From: Craterostigma plantagineum
Taxonomy: Eukaryota > Streptophyta > Magnoliopsida > Lamiales > Linderniaceae
Direction of reading: 5' to 3'
Assembly: GCA_027422505.1 (NCBI GenBank)
Contig: JAPQWV010001418.1
Location: 25,001 to 89,000, forward strand
DNA: 64,000 nucleotides
Shown here: piece after piece, positions 1 to 12,271 of the stretch
How the letters are laid out: every line of letters starts with the position of its first letter
Numbering within the stretch: position 1 is the first letter of the stretch
The notes under the pieces: model-generated
Database searches by the model: none
Told to the model about the DNA's origin: nothing
Seen by the model: only the letters and a program-made list of their open reading frames with translations
Made by a program: the position numbers and the translations under genes

Positions 1-319
1 TATCGCGAACCTGTCGAGGCCTCTGCATATCTGCTTTGGGGTGGGAAATTTCGGACCCAAGTTTGATCCGCCCCAGCTCTTCTCACCCGGTTCAGGCCCG
101 AACCCGTTTTGTGATCCGCATTCGACCCATTACCATCACTTGCTTCGGTGAATCTAAAGCCGAGCCTCAGGGCAACCCTATTATTCTTATCCCCCCGCGA
201 GAGTCCTTATGGAGGAAAGAAAGGTGAAAATTAAATTGAACTTTGTTTTTTTATTTTTCAGTCGAATTGAAGATCAATTGGGGAAGAAAAGGCCGAGTTT
301 TCCGAGTCTTCGGAGTTTT
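1..319. other. Unassigned left edge
   Basis: A 63-codon open frame (36-227, +) with no recognisable domain lies here, followed by T-rich DNA. It could be the end of a gene lying to the left, but I see no motif or convincing splice structure that supports this. Confidence 0.3.
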
Positions 320-878
320 GGGGAAACCACTTTTGGTCCCCATGTTTTTCGAATGGGCATTTTTGATCCCTGATGTTTCGACTTGCCACATTTAGTTCCT
401 CTAAGTGTCCAATTTAACCAATTTTTGTCCCCCGATTGGACTAAACGTCAATTGGGTCGAAATTTCAGCATGAGAATCGCACATAATGTACTATAATCTT
501 CCAAAACACCGTTTATACGTCCAATCATTTTAAAATCACATAAAGTTATCTCATTCATCAGATAATCAAATCCTATAAACCGAGACCATAAAAATCTAAA
601 TTATCCTATAAACCGAGACCATAAAAATCTAAATTGAGTGATGAATGAGACGGGTTTTGGGGATTTTAAGATGAATGGGCACATACACGATGTTTTGGAA
701 GATTATAGTACTTTACGTGCGACTCTCATGATGAAATTTCATTGCAATTTACGTTTAATCCAACCAGGGACCAAATTTGGTTAAATTGGACCACAAGAGG
801 CACTAAATTTGGCAAGGCGAAACATCGGGACCAAAAACGCCTATAGGGAAAACATCGTGGACTAAAGTGTTTTATCCC
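320..878. mobile_element. Foldback MITE, MULE-like
   Basis: The two ends are long imperfect inverted repeats. The left begins GGGGAAACCACTTTTGGTCC and the right, reverse-complemented, begins GGGATAAAACACTTTAGTCC; similarity runs inward for about 200 bp per arm. There is no coding content. The centre holds a 33-bp tandem duplication (571-603 and 604-635, core CCTATAAACCGAGACC). I could not find a clean 9-bp target duplication, so the Mutator-like assignment rests only on the long-TIR form. Confidence 0.6.
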
Positions 879-1633
879 GTAAGTACTTTTCGTTGTTGCA
901 TGTACGGTATGGAATCTTTGGGCAACCGCTTTATTTCTAGATTAACTATAGTTCAGCAACGAGGTGTTGGTCTGGTCGGCAGCTAACACTGAGTGCTGGG
1001 GGTAATGAGGGAGAGGTCGTGGGCGATATCACATTTCCTCAGGTGATGGACAATGCGTTTGAACGGTCGGCCTGTTTAGAGTAGGTCACCCTATGGCTCG
1101 CCAGTTCCAAAGAAAAACTATAGTTCAACTCAGCGTAGGAGGAAATAAATAGAAAGCTTGGGCGAGAAAGAAGGCTATCCATGCGTGACGAAAGAAAAAA
1201 TGTGAAAAATACTTACGGATTAAAGAATAAAAACTGAATTTTGGCTTAACTTGTGCGAATAATGATTTCGTCCCACATCAGTTTTCTAATTCTAACTACA
1301 AAAAATAACTTCAAGTTACTATTATATGTCTACATAGTCACACACATCGGATGTGCAAGAGTTATTAGAATACATCGGGCGTGCAAGAGATACTAGTATA
1401 ATTGTAATCATGATCAATCATTTTTACAACCAACTAAAATACTAAAAACATGAGACATCAAAATCAAACAAGACTAACATTAATTCTAGAAATGGAAAAC
1501 TTAGATCCAAGGATAAAACTCTCCTTAAAAGAAGATGGCAGCACATGCAATGCATCAGGCAATAGTTCTTCAAACCAGAACAAGTAATCCTCTAATCTAA
1601 ATAAAAAAGATAGCCGAAGAAGTAAACTATTAA
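879..1633. other. Intergenic, no gene seen
   Basis: Non-coding by eye on both strands. 950-1120 is richer in G+C than its surroundings, but I recognise neither an RNA gene nor a protein motif. The right part should include the 3' UTR of the RKD gene. Confidence 0.4.
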
Positions 1634-2609
1634 TTATAGGTTATTAGCAGAAGAAGAAGCAGCAGCAAATTGCATGGATCTTCTCTTCTTATAGTTGGCC
1701 TTGAAGCATGCTTGCCTCAGCTTCTTAGTCCTCTCCGTCAACTCCATTTCTGGCACCTTCTCAAGCAATCGTTTGTGTTCCTCCAACACCTCTACCTCGC
1801 CCGCCATTCCCAAATCCTATAATAAAGATATAAAGTAAGTATCTTTCACTTCTAATTCCAACGAATGAAGTGTTTGTAATCGTATACGTACCTTAACATT
1901 GTCTATGAGTGACTTCAAACTCTTGATTTTTCGATGAGGCCATCGACTGATATTCAATTCCCTACATCGCTTCTTCAGTAGAGTCAGTCCCACGTTCAAT
2001 TCTCTTGCAGCCTTCGTTATTGGGACATCGAAATACTTTCGAATCTCTTCGTACTGCAAAGCTGACGGCTTATTGAACCTCCCATTATTTCTCGAAACAT
2101 CAGCAAACTTCTTATTCTCAGCCGAGGGAAAGTCGATCCCAGAAAAATCGTAGGTTGGAATATCGCTATCGTTTACTTGCTGATCGTAGGTTACCAGATT
2201 ATCGTTCATGACAACGTTATTAGGATCGTTTAGCTGTAGTTGTGGCGAGTCGAAGTCCCATAGCCCAAAATCAACAGAAATCTCTTCGAAGCCATTTAGT
2301 TCGACTGGGAAAGTGCTGGGATATTGATTTGCTAAAGAGAATGGCTCGAAATTGAAGAAATCAGACATGCCAAAGCCACTATAGTCAGTTAGTCCATATT
2401 GTTGTTCCCATGTTCTGCAAGAAAGACAGGTTTTTGTCGTAAAGGAACCCAAAAAAGTTTACTTATGTATATATCCACGCACACACACAAAGGAAAATAT
2501 GAAGATATAATGTAAGAGCAAAATACCCAAACGGTGAAGGCTCATCAAAGAAGAAGCTCTCGAGATCATTCTGATTCTCCAACTCTGAGGCAATCTCCCT
2601 TGAAACCAT
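1634..2609 (-). CDS. RWP-RK domain transcription factor, RKD type
   Basis: Nuclear DNA-binding protein of the plant RKD family; in Arabidopsis these factors act in egg cell and gametophyte identity. I read three exons on the minus strand: 2609-2527, 2414-1892 and 1816-1634, with GT-AG introns, phases that agree, and a 262-aa product. The RWP-RK domain lies in exon 2, with the core ITKAARELNVGLTLLKKRCR followed by a SRWPHRKIKSL segment. Exon 3 supplies a charged helix and a basic tail containing QACFKANYKKRR, typical of RKDs. The N-terminal half is acidic and rich in Asp, Asn and Phe. The start is the first ATG of a short exon whose frame joins cleanly. No lesion is seen, unlike several neighbouring genes. 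Which RKD it is cannot be told. Confidence 0.88.
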
Positions 2610-2920
2610 TGTAAAAATAGGTGAGTATGTTTCAATATATGAAGCTTCAATTGTGTTGAAGTACGGTAAATAGGATGAATTAGATGGCGTCTGTAGATAT
2701 GCGTGTGTATATTATATATGAGGATGTAGTATGTAGTGCATGCATCAATCAATGTGCATAGAAAAATGGACTTACGTGCACACGATTATGAGAGTTACAA
2801 TATATAATTAGTAGATTCAATGAGTACATTAAATATAATTTGGAATTTCAACAAACGATGATCAAACTTCACCCGATATTATTATAATGCAAGCATTATC
2901 ACTTCCAATGATTACAAGGT
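2610..2920. promoter_or_regulatory. Probable RKD promoter/5' UTR
   Basis: AT-rich DNA between the RKD start codon and the LTR element. It should hold the promoter, but I cannot point to a convincing TATA box. The LTR element begins about 315 bp upstream of the start codon, so its insertion could affect expression. Confidence 0.35.
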
Positions 2921-2925
2921 CTAGA

Positions 2926-3406
2926 TGTTGACTTTTCAAAGTGGAAAAGATGGCAATAGGTGTTCAATTTTGATTTATCCTCTAATGAGCTATGCAATGA
3001 TGTCTCCTTAATTGCCTATAAATGGGCTACCTAGCTCAATGCATTTAACACCTCAAAACCAACGAGAGAGAGAGAGAGAGAGGGTGGAGTGAGAGAGAGA
3101 AAATGAGAGGAAAAAATAAAAAGAAGAGAAATTTTGTCCGGTGGATAATGGTGAGAGTGGTTGTAGTTATTATTAGGTAGTTGAGAGTGAGTATAAACAC
3201 ATTACCCGGTCGGATAAGAGATCTCGAGTTGGATTTAAACAACAGCGTTATTTTGCACGGAGGTAGGCGGTATTGGCCGAACCACGTAAAAATCTCAGTG
3301 TTTTTTCCGTGTCATTTCAGTTTTAATTATTATCAGAAAAATTATCGCGGGGACCAAATATAACTACCGCTGGCCCAGAATTAAATATTACCGCTCAATT
3401 CCAACA
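2926..3406 (+). repeat. 5' LTR
   Basis: Left LTR, about 481 bp, containing a (GA)n run near 3063-3085. It differs from the 3' LTR by many substitutions and by an indel of roughly 40 bp, so the insertion is not recent. Confidence 0.7.
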
Positions 3407-4912
3407 AGCTGTATCATAGCCAACCCTGCTGGTATTCTGAGTATACTTTGTGGTTGCAGCTGTGTCTGAACTTCCACATCCGAAGATATCAGAAGGGATC
3501 AACGATCGCGGGGAGCCAGTGTCAGGGCTAGATTCAATGAGGTGATGTCTTGTACTGAAGAAATAATGGTACAAGATGGTATCGTTGATAGGATGCTCGG
3601 TGTCGGGCAGAGCTTGTGCAGCGGTGGAGTTTTGGCGAGTTATGGCAATAGTGCTGGGCTGTTGAATCTCTGACAAGGATAATAGCGACGGATGATAGCA
3701 AAGTGCGGCATTGTGCTAGTGCGGGAGGTTTCACTCTGTTGCAGAAAAGAGTGAAGGATGTGCTCATTGTCAAGGCTGGGCGATAAGTTTGATGGAAGAC
3801 GGGGAAAAGTCGGAGTAAATGACGAAAGATTGGGGTCGTGATGTGTCGGAGAGGAAGAAGTAACGCCCTCTTGCTTCTTACTCACTTCCTGATTCGGATG
3901 ATATGATCACAACAATCCGATACGAGACGGTACAAGCGGTGAATGGTGGAGTCAACTCTTTTGGAGCAAGAAAAGAGAAGGCGATTAAATGTTGGGTATA
4001 GCCGGATGTTGGCTATTCGTAGATGAATCATAGAGGAAGGTGATACACTAGGGGATTTGGGGACAACAGCAGGTCCAAATCAAGGTGGAGGAAGGGCATG
4101 TGATGCTACAAGTGTGGTGAGCCGGGACACATCAGTAGAAATGGTCCGATTTGGAGGAAGGACAGGCAGCTAGGAATATTCCACACGCGGGTAGCACACG
4201 GTTCATCTTGGAGACGTTCTCACAGTCTCTAATGATGGTGCTCGTTCTTAGGAAAAAGGATATTAAATCGGGTTTGCTCCAAGAGAATATTTTGATGAGT
4301 TTTGAAAATGCGAACGGTTTGTTTGGATCTCCATGTGACGATGGATATCGTTGTGTTGTTCAGTGTGTTGGAACGGGAAAGATCAAAATGATTGATGGAG
4401 CTGTACGCATTTTGGGTGGTGTGACGTTGTCTCAAAGTTGCGTAGAATTTAATATTCTTGAGCTAGTGAAATTCCAGGGCTCTGGAGTTTTCATACAGGG
4501 GAGTCTGGGAATTCAAACATGGTGGAAATGATCCTACCAAAGGGAGAAGAGTGCAAAGGATTGTATCGTCTGGACGTGAGTATGGTAATACTCAGACTTC
4601 GATGGGTTCACGAAAATCACGCGCGTGGTATAAAGGCAGACGATGGTGAGAAGGAAAATCCTGCTGGAGAAGGGGTTGCATCGAAGTCCTTCTTCAGGAA
4701 TCCACGGGTCGGTTGGTTCTACATAGCTGCACATAAGATTGGCCGCTGATTGAATTAGGAGGGTAGGACTGGAATCCTTGATTCGGATTATGTGTAGGTG
4801 CTACAAAGGAGACCAATGAACGTTCGTGGTATTTACGAACGAGTTACTCTCATTCTCGATTCGCTGGAGTGCTCTCTAAAGAAGACGCAAATGTTGAAAA
4901 ATGGGGGAGAAT

Positions 4913-5427
4913 TGTTGACTTTTCAACGTGGAAAAGAAAGCAATAGGTGTTCAATTTGGATTTGTCCTCTACTAAGCTATGCAATGACGTTTTGTTCTCC
5001 TTAATTGCCGATAAATAGGCTTCCTAGCTCAATGTATTTAACCCCGAAAAAACAGAGAGAGAGAGAGAGAGAGAGATGAGAGAGAGAAATGAGAGGAAAA
5101 AAGAAAAAGAAAAAAAGGGAAATCTTATCCGGGTGGATAGAGGTGAGAGTGGGTGTAGTTTTTACTAGGTAGTTGAGAGTGAGTATAAAACATTACCCGA
5201 ATCGGGTAAGGGGTCTCGATCTTGGGTTTAACAAGAGTATTATTTTGTACGGTGTAATATTCTAAAATATAGAAAAACTATTGTCTCATCGTGGAGGTAG
5301 GCGGTATTGTTCGTACCACGTAGAAATCTCGGTGTCATTCGCTTTAATTAATATCCGGGTAAATTATCGTGGGGTCCAAATACAACTACGCGCTGGTCCA
5401 GAATTAAAATTACCGCTAGTCCCAGCA
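4913..5427 (+). repeat. 3' LTR
   Basis: Right LTR, about 515 bp. It carries extra sequence near 5250-5290 that the left copy lacks and a (GA)n run near 5054-5075. It starts directly after the purine tract. Confidence 0.7.
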
Positions 5428-6046
5428 CTAGGCGTGTATGAAATATGAAAATTTGAACACAACTTTCGAGGCAAAGAAGATATGGTTAAACTTTAATATC
5501 ATAATCTAAATAGGGATCAGAGAGTGTAACTCCTGGTTTTTTTTTCTTGTGTTTGTGATGATCATTGATGTTTAAGCCAACGTAGGTATTATTATTATCA
5601 CAAATGACTTAAAGTTAATTGCTTATGAAATCATGAATTAAGGAAATTGAATGATTCAACATTTTTTCTTTCGACTGGAAAATATGCTTCTTACGTTAAT
5701 GTCGAATTACGCCACATATAGCGACAATTTCGCGAATGACGTGGCAGTAGGATAACATATTGGACAACAATATGCTTATTATGTGGATGTCGAATTATGC
5801 CACATATGCATATCGATGTCCACGTAGTTATACCGATTTGAAATTTTCACCATTGTTATATGAACTTCAAAACGTTTATCCTAATAGCATCTCCAACCCA
5901 CAACATGAAGATAATTAATTCTGCACAATATTACAGCAGGTATAGTGCTTTTACTCAAATCATAAACTCTAATTTCTACAGTAACTTCACTCCAACCCAT
6001 TAACTCTATTTTCTAATCAAAAAATTAAATTCTTATAATAAAATTT

Positions 6047-6527
6047 TGGCACCGAAATTTTGGAGAAGAAGGAGGTAATACGAGGCACACTCACGTAAAC
6101 ACTTCACTCAAGGAATCCACCAAGAGTTCAGTGTAGGATAGAGACAAGCTTAAAGCTCAACAACAATATTTTTATTCAATCTCCCATTCTTCATTACATA
6201 AGGGGCTTTTACTGAGACGAAAATACATGCAAAATAAGGGAATTTAAATGAGAATGTTGAAGAACTGATATCCAACGAGTTCCATGCAAAAAGGACCAAA
6301 GAACGAGACGATCTTTCCAAATTCCCGCACTTGTGACTCTTCTGGCAGTCAGTAAGTCAAGTGGCCATAACTTCCTCTTCCCTTCATATTTTTTTGTGCC
6401 ATTAATTTCTTTAGAAACTAGACTTCCGTGGCTTTCCACTGGTAGTAAATACGCCCCCTGAGTCGCAGCCAGTAAAAGCAGTTTAATGTTAGAAGTTGAC
6501 TGTTGGACGAGGGTTTTCTCTGCGTCA
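6047..6527 (-). repeat. 3' LTR of gypsy element
   Basis: 481-bp LTR, close in sequence to the copy at 10677-11149. On the plus strand it runs from TGGCACCG to GCGTCA. Confidence 0.85.
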
Positions 6528-9500
6528 TTCTCCCCGGGTTGAAAAAGATTCGCCCCTGAATCTGTATCGAGTTTATTACTGATATACGGAGACAGGTCTG
6601 AGACATTGAAAGTATCCGAAACGCCATATTCTTGAGGAAGTTCCACCTTGTAAGCATTGTCTCTAATTTCTTTAGTATTTTAAAAGGTCCATCAGCCCTC
6701 GGTTTAAGCTTTCCATGACGTCTACGCGGGAATCGATCATTCCTTAAATAAATCCAAACCAAATCTCCCTCTTCGAAGACTAGCTTCTTCCGACTCTTGT
6801 TTGCAGCCCGTTGATACTTCTCATTTTGACTGATAATTTCTTGACGAACTTGCTCATGCAATCATTTGATGTGCTTCGCACGCTCCTCCCCATCGCCACT
6901 AAAATTAAGAGTCAGCAGAACGAGGACTCAAACCCAACGGCGTAATCGGGTTACTACCGTACACAATTTCAAACGGACTTTGCTTAGTCGTCTGACTTGT
7001 CGAGCTATTATAACAACTCTGCTTGTGCCAAAACCGTATCACACTGGCGTGGATTCTTGCCGATTAAACTCCTTAGCAAGTTTCCCAAGCTCCTATTTAC
7101 CACCTCCGTTTGCCCGTCAGTTTGAGGGTGATGAGACGAACTTAATTGCAGCTTGGTTCCCATTTTCCTCCAAAGTGTACGCCTAAAGTGGCTCATAAAC
7201 TTGGAATCCCGGTCAGAAGTAATCGTTTTGGGAATTCAATGCAGCTGTACAATCTCTCAGAAGTAAAGATCTGCAACATGAGTACCATCCAAAGTCTTTA
7301 TACAAGGCGCCATTTTGAAAACCGGTCGACAACCACCATGGTTGAATCTTTGTTTCTTTGAGTGCGAGGTAGCCCAACCAACGACAAAGTCCATACTCAC
7401 ATCCTCCCATAGACTTTTGGCACCGGGAGTGGAGTGTACAAACCCGTATTTTGGCCATGACTCTTCGCAATGTGGCAAATTCAGCACCTTTCGACGCAAT
7501 TCTTGACATCTCGATCCATTCGTGGCCAATAAAATTTCTCCCGAACAAGTCCAAGAGTTATCCCTTCCAAAATGTTCAGCAAGGCCTCCACTATGAGCCT
7601 CCTCAATGGCTTCCCATAGCGAGCAATTTGGAATACACAATCGTTTATCTTTGAAGAGAAAACCATCGTGGATTAAAAATAAATGAATGGCGCCTTCAAG
7701 CACTCGGTCCCTAATGGGGAAAAAGTAAGGATCATCCTTGTAGATATCCTTGATCCTTGATATCGCGTACATCGACTTAGAGCATCAGCGACCCGGTTGA
7801 GAACTCCAGATTTATGCTTGATGACAAAGTTGAAGGCTTGAAGAAATTCGACTTACTTTGCATGACGAGCATTCAGTTTCTGTTGGGGTGTTCAAATACT
7901 TCAAAGCCTCATGATCTGAAAAGAGCACAAATTCCTTATGAAGGAGGTAATGCTGCCAATGATCCAAAGCTCGAACGATGGTGAAGAACTCCTTGTCGTA
8001 GATGGAATAATTTCGGCATGAATGATTCACCATCTCACAAAGAATGCAATCGGGCTCCCCTCTTGCCTAAGAACCACACCAATTCCTACGTTGGAATCGC
8101 AGTCTACTTCGAAAACTTTGTGGAAATCCGGGAGTTGTAAGACGGGAGCTTTCGACATCTTTTCGTGAGGAGTTCGAAGCTTCTTGGGCCTCTTCACTCC
8201 ATCTGTAGCTGCCTCCCTTCAAACATTCGGTTATCGGTGCAATAATGGTGCTGAAATGTTTACGAACCTTCGATTAATGAAGTTAGACCATGAAAACTTA
8301 GAATCTCGTGGATCGTCTTTGGAATGGGCAACTCATAATAGCTCAACCTTTGTCTCGTCCACCTTGAAAGCCCTCTGAAGAAGAAACGACATAGCCTAAA
8401 AAGGAAGGCTGGAGGCGAAGAAAATTGCACTTCTTCAAGTTGACGTATAACCGCTCCTTCCTTAGTACCTCAAATACTTGTCGAAGATGCTCCAAATTTC
8501 CTCCCGGCTGGAAGTGACACGAGGATATCATCAAAGTAGACGACAACAAATTTCCCAACAAATGGCTTAAGACGTGATTCATGAGCCGCATAAAAGTAGA
8601 AGGGGCGTTAGAAAGGCAAAAAGGGCATAACCATCAACTCGTAGAGACCATCTCTCGTCTTGAATGCGGTTCCACTCATCTCTTCGCTCATTCGAAACCT
8701 GATGATAGCCACTCCGCATATCAAACTTCGAACCAATCTTGAACCCGTGTGTTGGTCAGGAGGTCATGGAGCCGAGGATAGGAAACCGGTATTTTACAGT
8801 GATCTTATTCACCGCTCTATGTCAATGCAGATGCGCCATGATCCGTCTTTTCTTAGGTACCAGAAGGACTGGAACAGCACACGAGCTTTTGCTTTCTTGC
8901 ACAAAACCTTCGCCAAAAGTTCCTCGACTTGCCGTTGCAGTTCTTGATGCTCCTTAGGACTCATTCTTATAGGCAGCCTTGTTGTATGACGCTCCAGGAT
9001 TAAATCAATGCAATGTGTATACTTCGCATCGGAGAAAGTCCTTGTGGAATCTCTTCGGGCACACATCATGGAACTACGGGATTGGACAGAGTTGGGACGT
9101 CAGAATCTCCGTTCTCTTCCAAAATCACCAAAGCAAACGCCTCCACCGCTTCCTCGATCGCTTTCTCAACTTGTGATTTGGAGAGTATATTATTCCTCCC
9201 TGCTTTGGAACGCTTGGGTTGTGTCCTCCAACTTTGAAGTCCCAAAATAATCTTCTCACCATCTTTTACGAAGGTATAGTGTCCGAAACCCGCAATGATG
9301 AGTTTTCGATCATATTGCCAAGGTCTTCAAGAAGCAAACGACACGAGTCCATGGGAATAACATCTCACCATACTTATCCTTATATTTCTTTCGATAGAAA
9401 ACTGAACAAGACTCCTCTTGGTCACCTTTAACTCGTTACCCTTCCGAAGCCATGAAAGTTTGTACGGTTGAGGATGATCTGCCATCTTCAGTTTTAGCTT

Positions 9501-10650
9501 ATCCACCATTGTAGCTGATACAACATTTCGCAGCTTCCTCCGTCATTGATAACATTGCACACCTTACCATGAGAAGTGCACCTGTTTAAAGAGTTGTTCC
9601 GCAGCCATGCATCCTCCTCCACATGGTGGTATTAAGGCTACGGCGTAAGACCAACTATTCACCCGGTCCTCGTACGTGATTTCATCCTCCGCTTCAGGAG
9701 CGTCATCATATAAGGGTCTGATCCGTTGGGGCTGTCATCAACTTCTTCTTCTTATTGCAACCACCAGGCTTTGCTGTATTCCCCTTGTAGGCAGCTGCAT
9801 CATCCTTTGTGCCATTTTCCGGTGTGTTCTTAGCAACAGACGACCCTCCGTGGGGAGGAGTGTTCTTGTTTGAGCTAAAGTGGCCCTTCACTCGGCTTGA
9901 TTCCTTTTTTGCTTCTCCACCTCAGAGCTAACTTACACACATCATTGTAGGTCCAATATGACGCAATTGACCACATTCCCAATTTCGTACTAAGCCCTCC
10001 AAGAAATCGAGCAATAATCTGTTCATCCGGTTCCATAACATCACATCCCAAGATTTTCAAATTCAGCTATGTAATCCTCCACAAACAGCTCCCTTTGCTG
10101 AAATTGTGATATTTGAGGAAGGCATCTTGGCGGTAATTATCCGGTTAAAAATCTCCTGCGGAGCTCCTTCCTCATGTTGCTCCACACCCTAATCCTTGAT
10201 TTGCTCTTGAGCTCGTGTGTGTTTAGATGTTCCCACCAAAGAGAAGCATATTTCTCAGTTTAATTGCAACAAAACATCACTTTCTGATCTTCTGGAAACT
10301 CCCTAAACTCAGGACCCTTTCGACGGAGTTGAGCCAATCAAGAAAATCGTCGGGATCGCTTTTCAACAAGGTCGGGACATCAATTTTGAAGTCGATTGAT
10401 CCCATGATCATTGTTCCGTCGCGGACTCTCCTCCGGGGGTGAGTCGTACATGAGATATCGTATTCATCATTGTAAAAAACATTATAGTCATTCGAAGAGT
10501 CACCTTCGGAATCATGACCCTGAACATCATGATTCGGAAGTTCGCTGCGTGCAAGAGCTGCTCGAGTTGTTGCACTTGTCTCCTCAAATCGTCAGTTCGA
10601 TGTCTCACAATAGCGCTCATGCCTTGAAGTCCTTCGACGAGGCGGCGGCA
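6528..10650 (-). pseudogene. Broken gypsy gag-pol
   Basis: Fragments in several frames on the minus strand. Gag remnant near 10060-9875 (IIARFLGGL, then NDVCKLAL). Reverse transcriptase near 9069-8343, including the YFDDILV active-site block at about 8513-8556. RNase H near 8033-7812 (FSDHEALKYLN). Integrase near 7772-7008, including [18 protein letters not shown]-terminal segment lies near 6861-6530 (FEEGDLVWIYLRNDRFP). No single frame covers one whole domain set, so this is a relic. No chromodomain is evident. The clade within Ty3/gypsy was not determined. Confidence 0.85.
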
Positions 10651-10676
10651 TCTCCGACCTTAGCTCTGATACCAAT

Positions 10677-11149
10677 TGACACCGAAATTATGGAGAGGAA
10701 GGAGGTAATACGAGGCCAATCACGTAAACACTTCACTCAAGGAATCCACCCAGAGTTCAGGTAGGATAGAGACAAGCTAAATCAACAACAAAAATATTTT
10801 ATTCAATCTCCCATTCTTCATTACAAAAAGGGGCTTTTAATGAGACGAAAATACATGCAAAAATAAGAGAAATTTAAATGAGAATGTTGAAGGACTGATA
10901 TCCAACGAGTTCAATGCAAAGGACCAAAGAACTAGACGATCTTTCCAAATTCTTGCACTTGTGACTGTTGTGGCTGTCATAGTCAAAATGGCCATAACCT
11001 CCTCTTCCCTCATATTTTTTTGTGCCATTAATTCTTTAGAAACATAGACTTCCGTGGCATTACGCTGGTAGTAAATACGCCCTGAGTCGCAGCCAGTAAA
11101 AGCAGTTTAATGTTAGAAGTTGACTGTTGGACGAGGGTTTTTCTGTGCA
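10677..11149 (-). repeat. 5' LTR of gypsy element
   Basis: 473-bp LTR ending against the PBS at 10663-10674. Small indels relative to the other LTR give moderate divergence. Confidence 0.85.
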
Positions 11150-11154
11150 AATTT

Positions 11155-12121
11155 ATATAATAATAGTTATGTCAATAAATTATAATAATTAATATTAAAA
11201 TTAATTAAATTATAAAACTTAGCATATTATTTATATATAATTTTATTAAATTAAAATGTAAATACAAATAAATAATGGGAATTAAATTATTTACTTGTAT
11301 TATGTTAGAATATCAAATATTTAAATATAATTAAATATTTTTATTAAATAAATTATTAATAAATAGAAAGTACATCACAATTTTCGTGTTGAAATTGTGT
11401 GTACTCACATCTAGAGTATCTCTGCTAATCAACACGATATTAGTGTTAGATCATTGGAGTAAAAAGACGTACACAACAATGCGTACCCGTCGGAGATGCT
11501 CTAAATAGTTTAGAAAAACGCGGAATTTGCAAGTTCCTTAAAGTAAATGTTTCTTGAGCAATTAATTTGAAGTTGTATTTTTATTAATCCGTTTTGGAAT
11601 TCAGCGGAGTTTTTTTCCTACTGTCGAACTCATTTTACTTTTCAAAAATATCCTAGGAATTTTGATTTTCCCAATATGCAAAATTTATTTCGATTTTCTG
11701 TTTTTGAGTTCAGTTGTAAATTTATTTATGCAGATGTTTATCCAACTCTGAATTTGCAGAGCTCCTTGGCACTGACTGAACTAGTTTCAGGAATTACGAG
11801 CGAAAACCACCATTCACCTCATATATATGGTCTGCAGAAATTTCACAGGCTTAGGAAGAAAGGTGAAACGTAAAAATAAAGGACGCTTTAAAATCAACAT
11901 TAACCACAAATTTACAGACGCCTAAAAGAACATAGTATCGAAAGCCCAGACAAAACTCTTGGGACACAGCTTAAACACATATACTTGAGACATTTGTGTG
12001 GAAGACAATCTTGAAAGACCTTAGACCTTTTTTACATTATATATATAACAGCTGGTCTAAATCATATAAACAACATTGAGATAGATATTTGCTTTAGAAA
12101 GCCGGAAAAACCAACCAATAG
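11155..12121. other. AT-rich intergenic DNA
   Basis: Mostly MITE remainder up to about 11503, then AT-rich DNA with no coding signal. The right portion may be the 3' UTR of the small minus-strand gene. Confidence 0.4.
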
Positions 12122-12271
12122 TCAAACCAACAAAAATCCAGCACCGACAAGGCTCATACCGACAGCAAAAGCAAGCACATTTTCATACAGAGCGTTTAGG
12201 TCGTCCATGGTTCTTTCCGAGCCTGCCTTTTGATGATTCTTCCTTGTCTTGTTGCCTTTAGTACGAGCCAT
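12122..12271 (-). CDS. Possible small single-pass membrane protein
   Basis: A 49-codon frame starting MARTKGNKTRKNHQK. It has a very basic N-terminus, an acidic middle (MDDLNALYENV) and a hydrophobic C-terminal stretch (VLAFAVGMSLVGAGFLLV) that ends at the stop, the layout of a tail-anchored protein. I do not recognise the family. The frame extends in phase upstream to 12376, but the internal ATG at 12271 gives the more protein-like start. It could be a real micro-gene or a chance frame. Confidence 0.4.
   Translation of the reverse strand: MARTKGNKTRKNHQKAGSERTMDDLNALYENVLAFAVGMSLVGAGFLLV

Larger units (their letters stand above)
2926..5427 (+). mobile_element. Small LTR retrotransposon with decayed interior
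   Basis: Two direct repeats begin TGTTGACTTTTCAA and end CA (2926-3406 and 4913-5427). A degenerate PBS (TGTATCATAGCC, near 3410) follows the first, and a purine tract (GGGGGAGA) precedes the second. Flanks are CTAGA and CTAGG, a 4/5 match to a 5-bp duplication. The 1.5-kb interior is too short for gag-pol. It keeps a CCHC-like knuckle at 4104-4145 whose last Cys codon reads GGT, and a segment at 4320-4450 resembling the copia GAG-pre-integrase region. The interior is therefore probably copia-derived, internally deleted and non-autonomous. Confidence 0.75.
6047..11149 (-). mobile_element. Ty3/gypsy LTR retrotransposon, degenerate
   Basis: Complete outline on the minus strand. The LTRs are 10677-11149 (5') and 6047-6527 (3'), flanked by a perfect 5-bp duplication AATTT at 6042-6046 and 11150-11154. 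The PBS TGGTATCAGAGC (complementary to initiator tRNA-Met) is at 10674-10663, next to the 5' LTR, and a GGGGAGAA purine tract lies at the other LTR. Coding remnants follow the order gag, reverse transcriptase, RNase H, integrase, which is the gypsy order. Many frameshifts and stops make it non-autonomous. Confidence 0.9.
5886..11503. mobile_element. Tourist-like MITE split by a gypsy insertion
   Basis: The left end reads TAGCATCTCCAACCC. The right end, reverse-complemented, reads TAGAGCATCTCCGACGGG. With the gypsy element (6047-11149) removed, about 0.5 kb of AT-rich non-coding DNA remains, the usual form of GAGCATCTCCAA-ended MITEs. The outer target duplication is not clear. Confidence 0.5.

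Noticed and set aside
960..1120. G+C-richer segment, considered as a structured RNA
   Set aside because: No match to 7SL, U-snRNA, tRNA or snoRNA features I could verify by eye.
6209..9509. Many short plus-strand frames in the gypsy element
   Set aside because: Shadows of the minus-strand pol relic.
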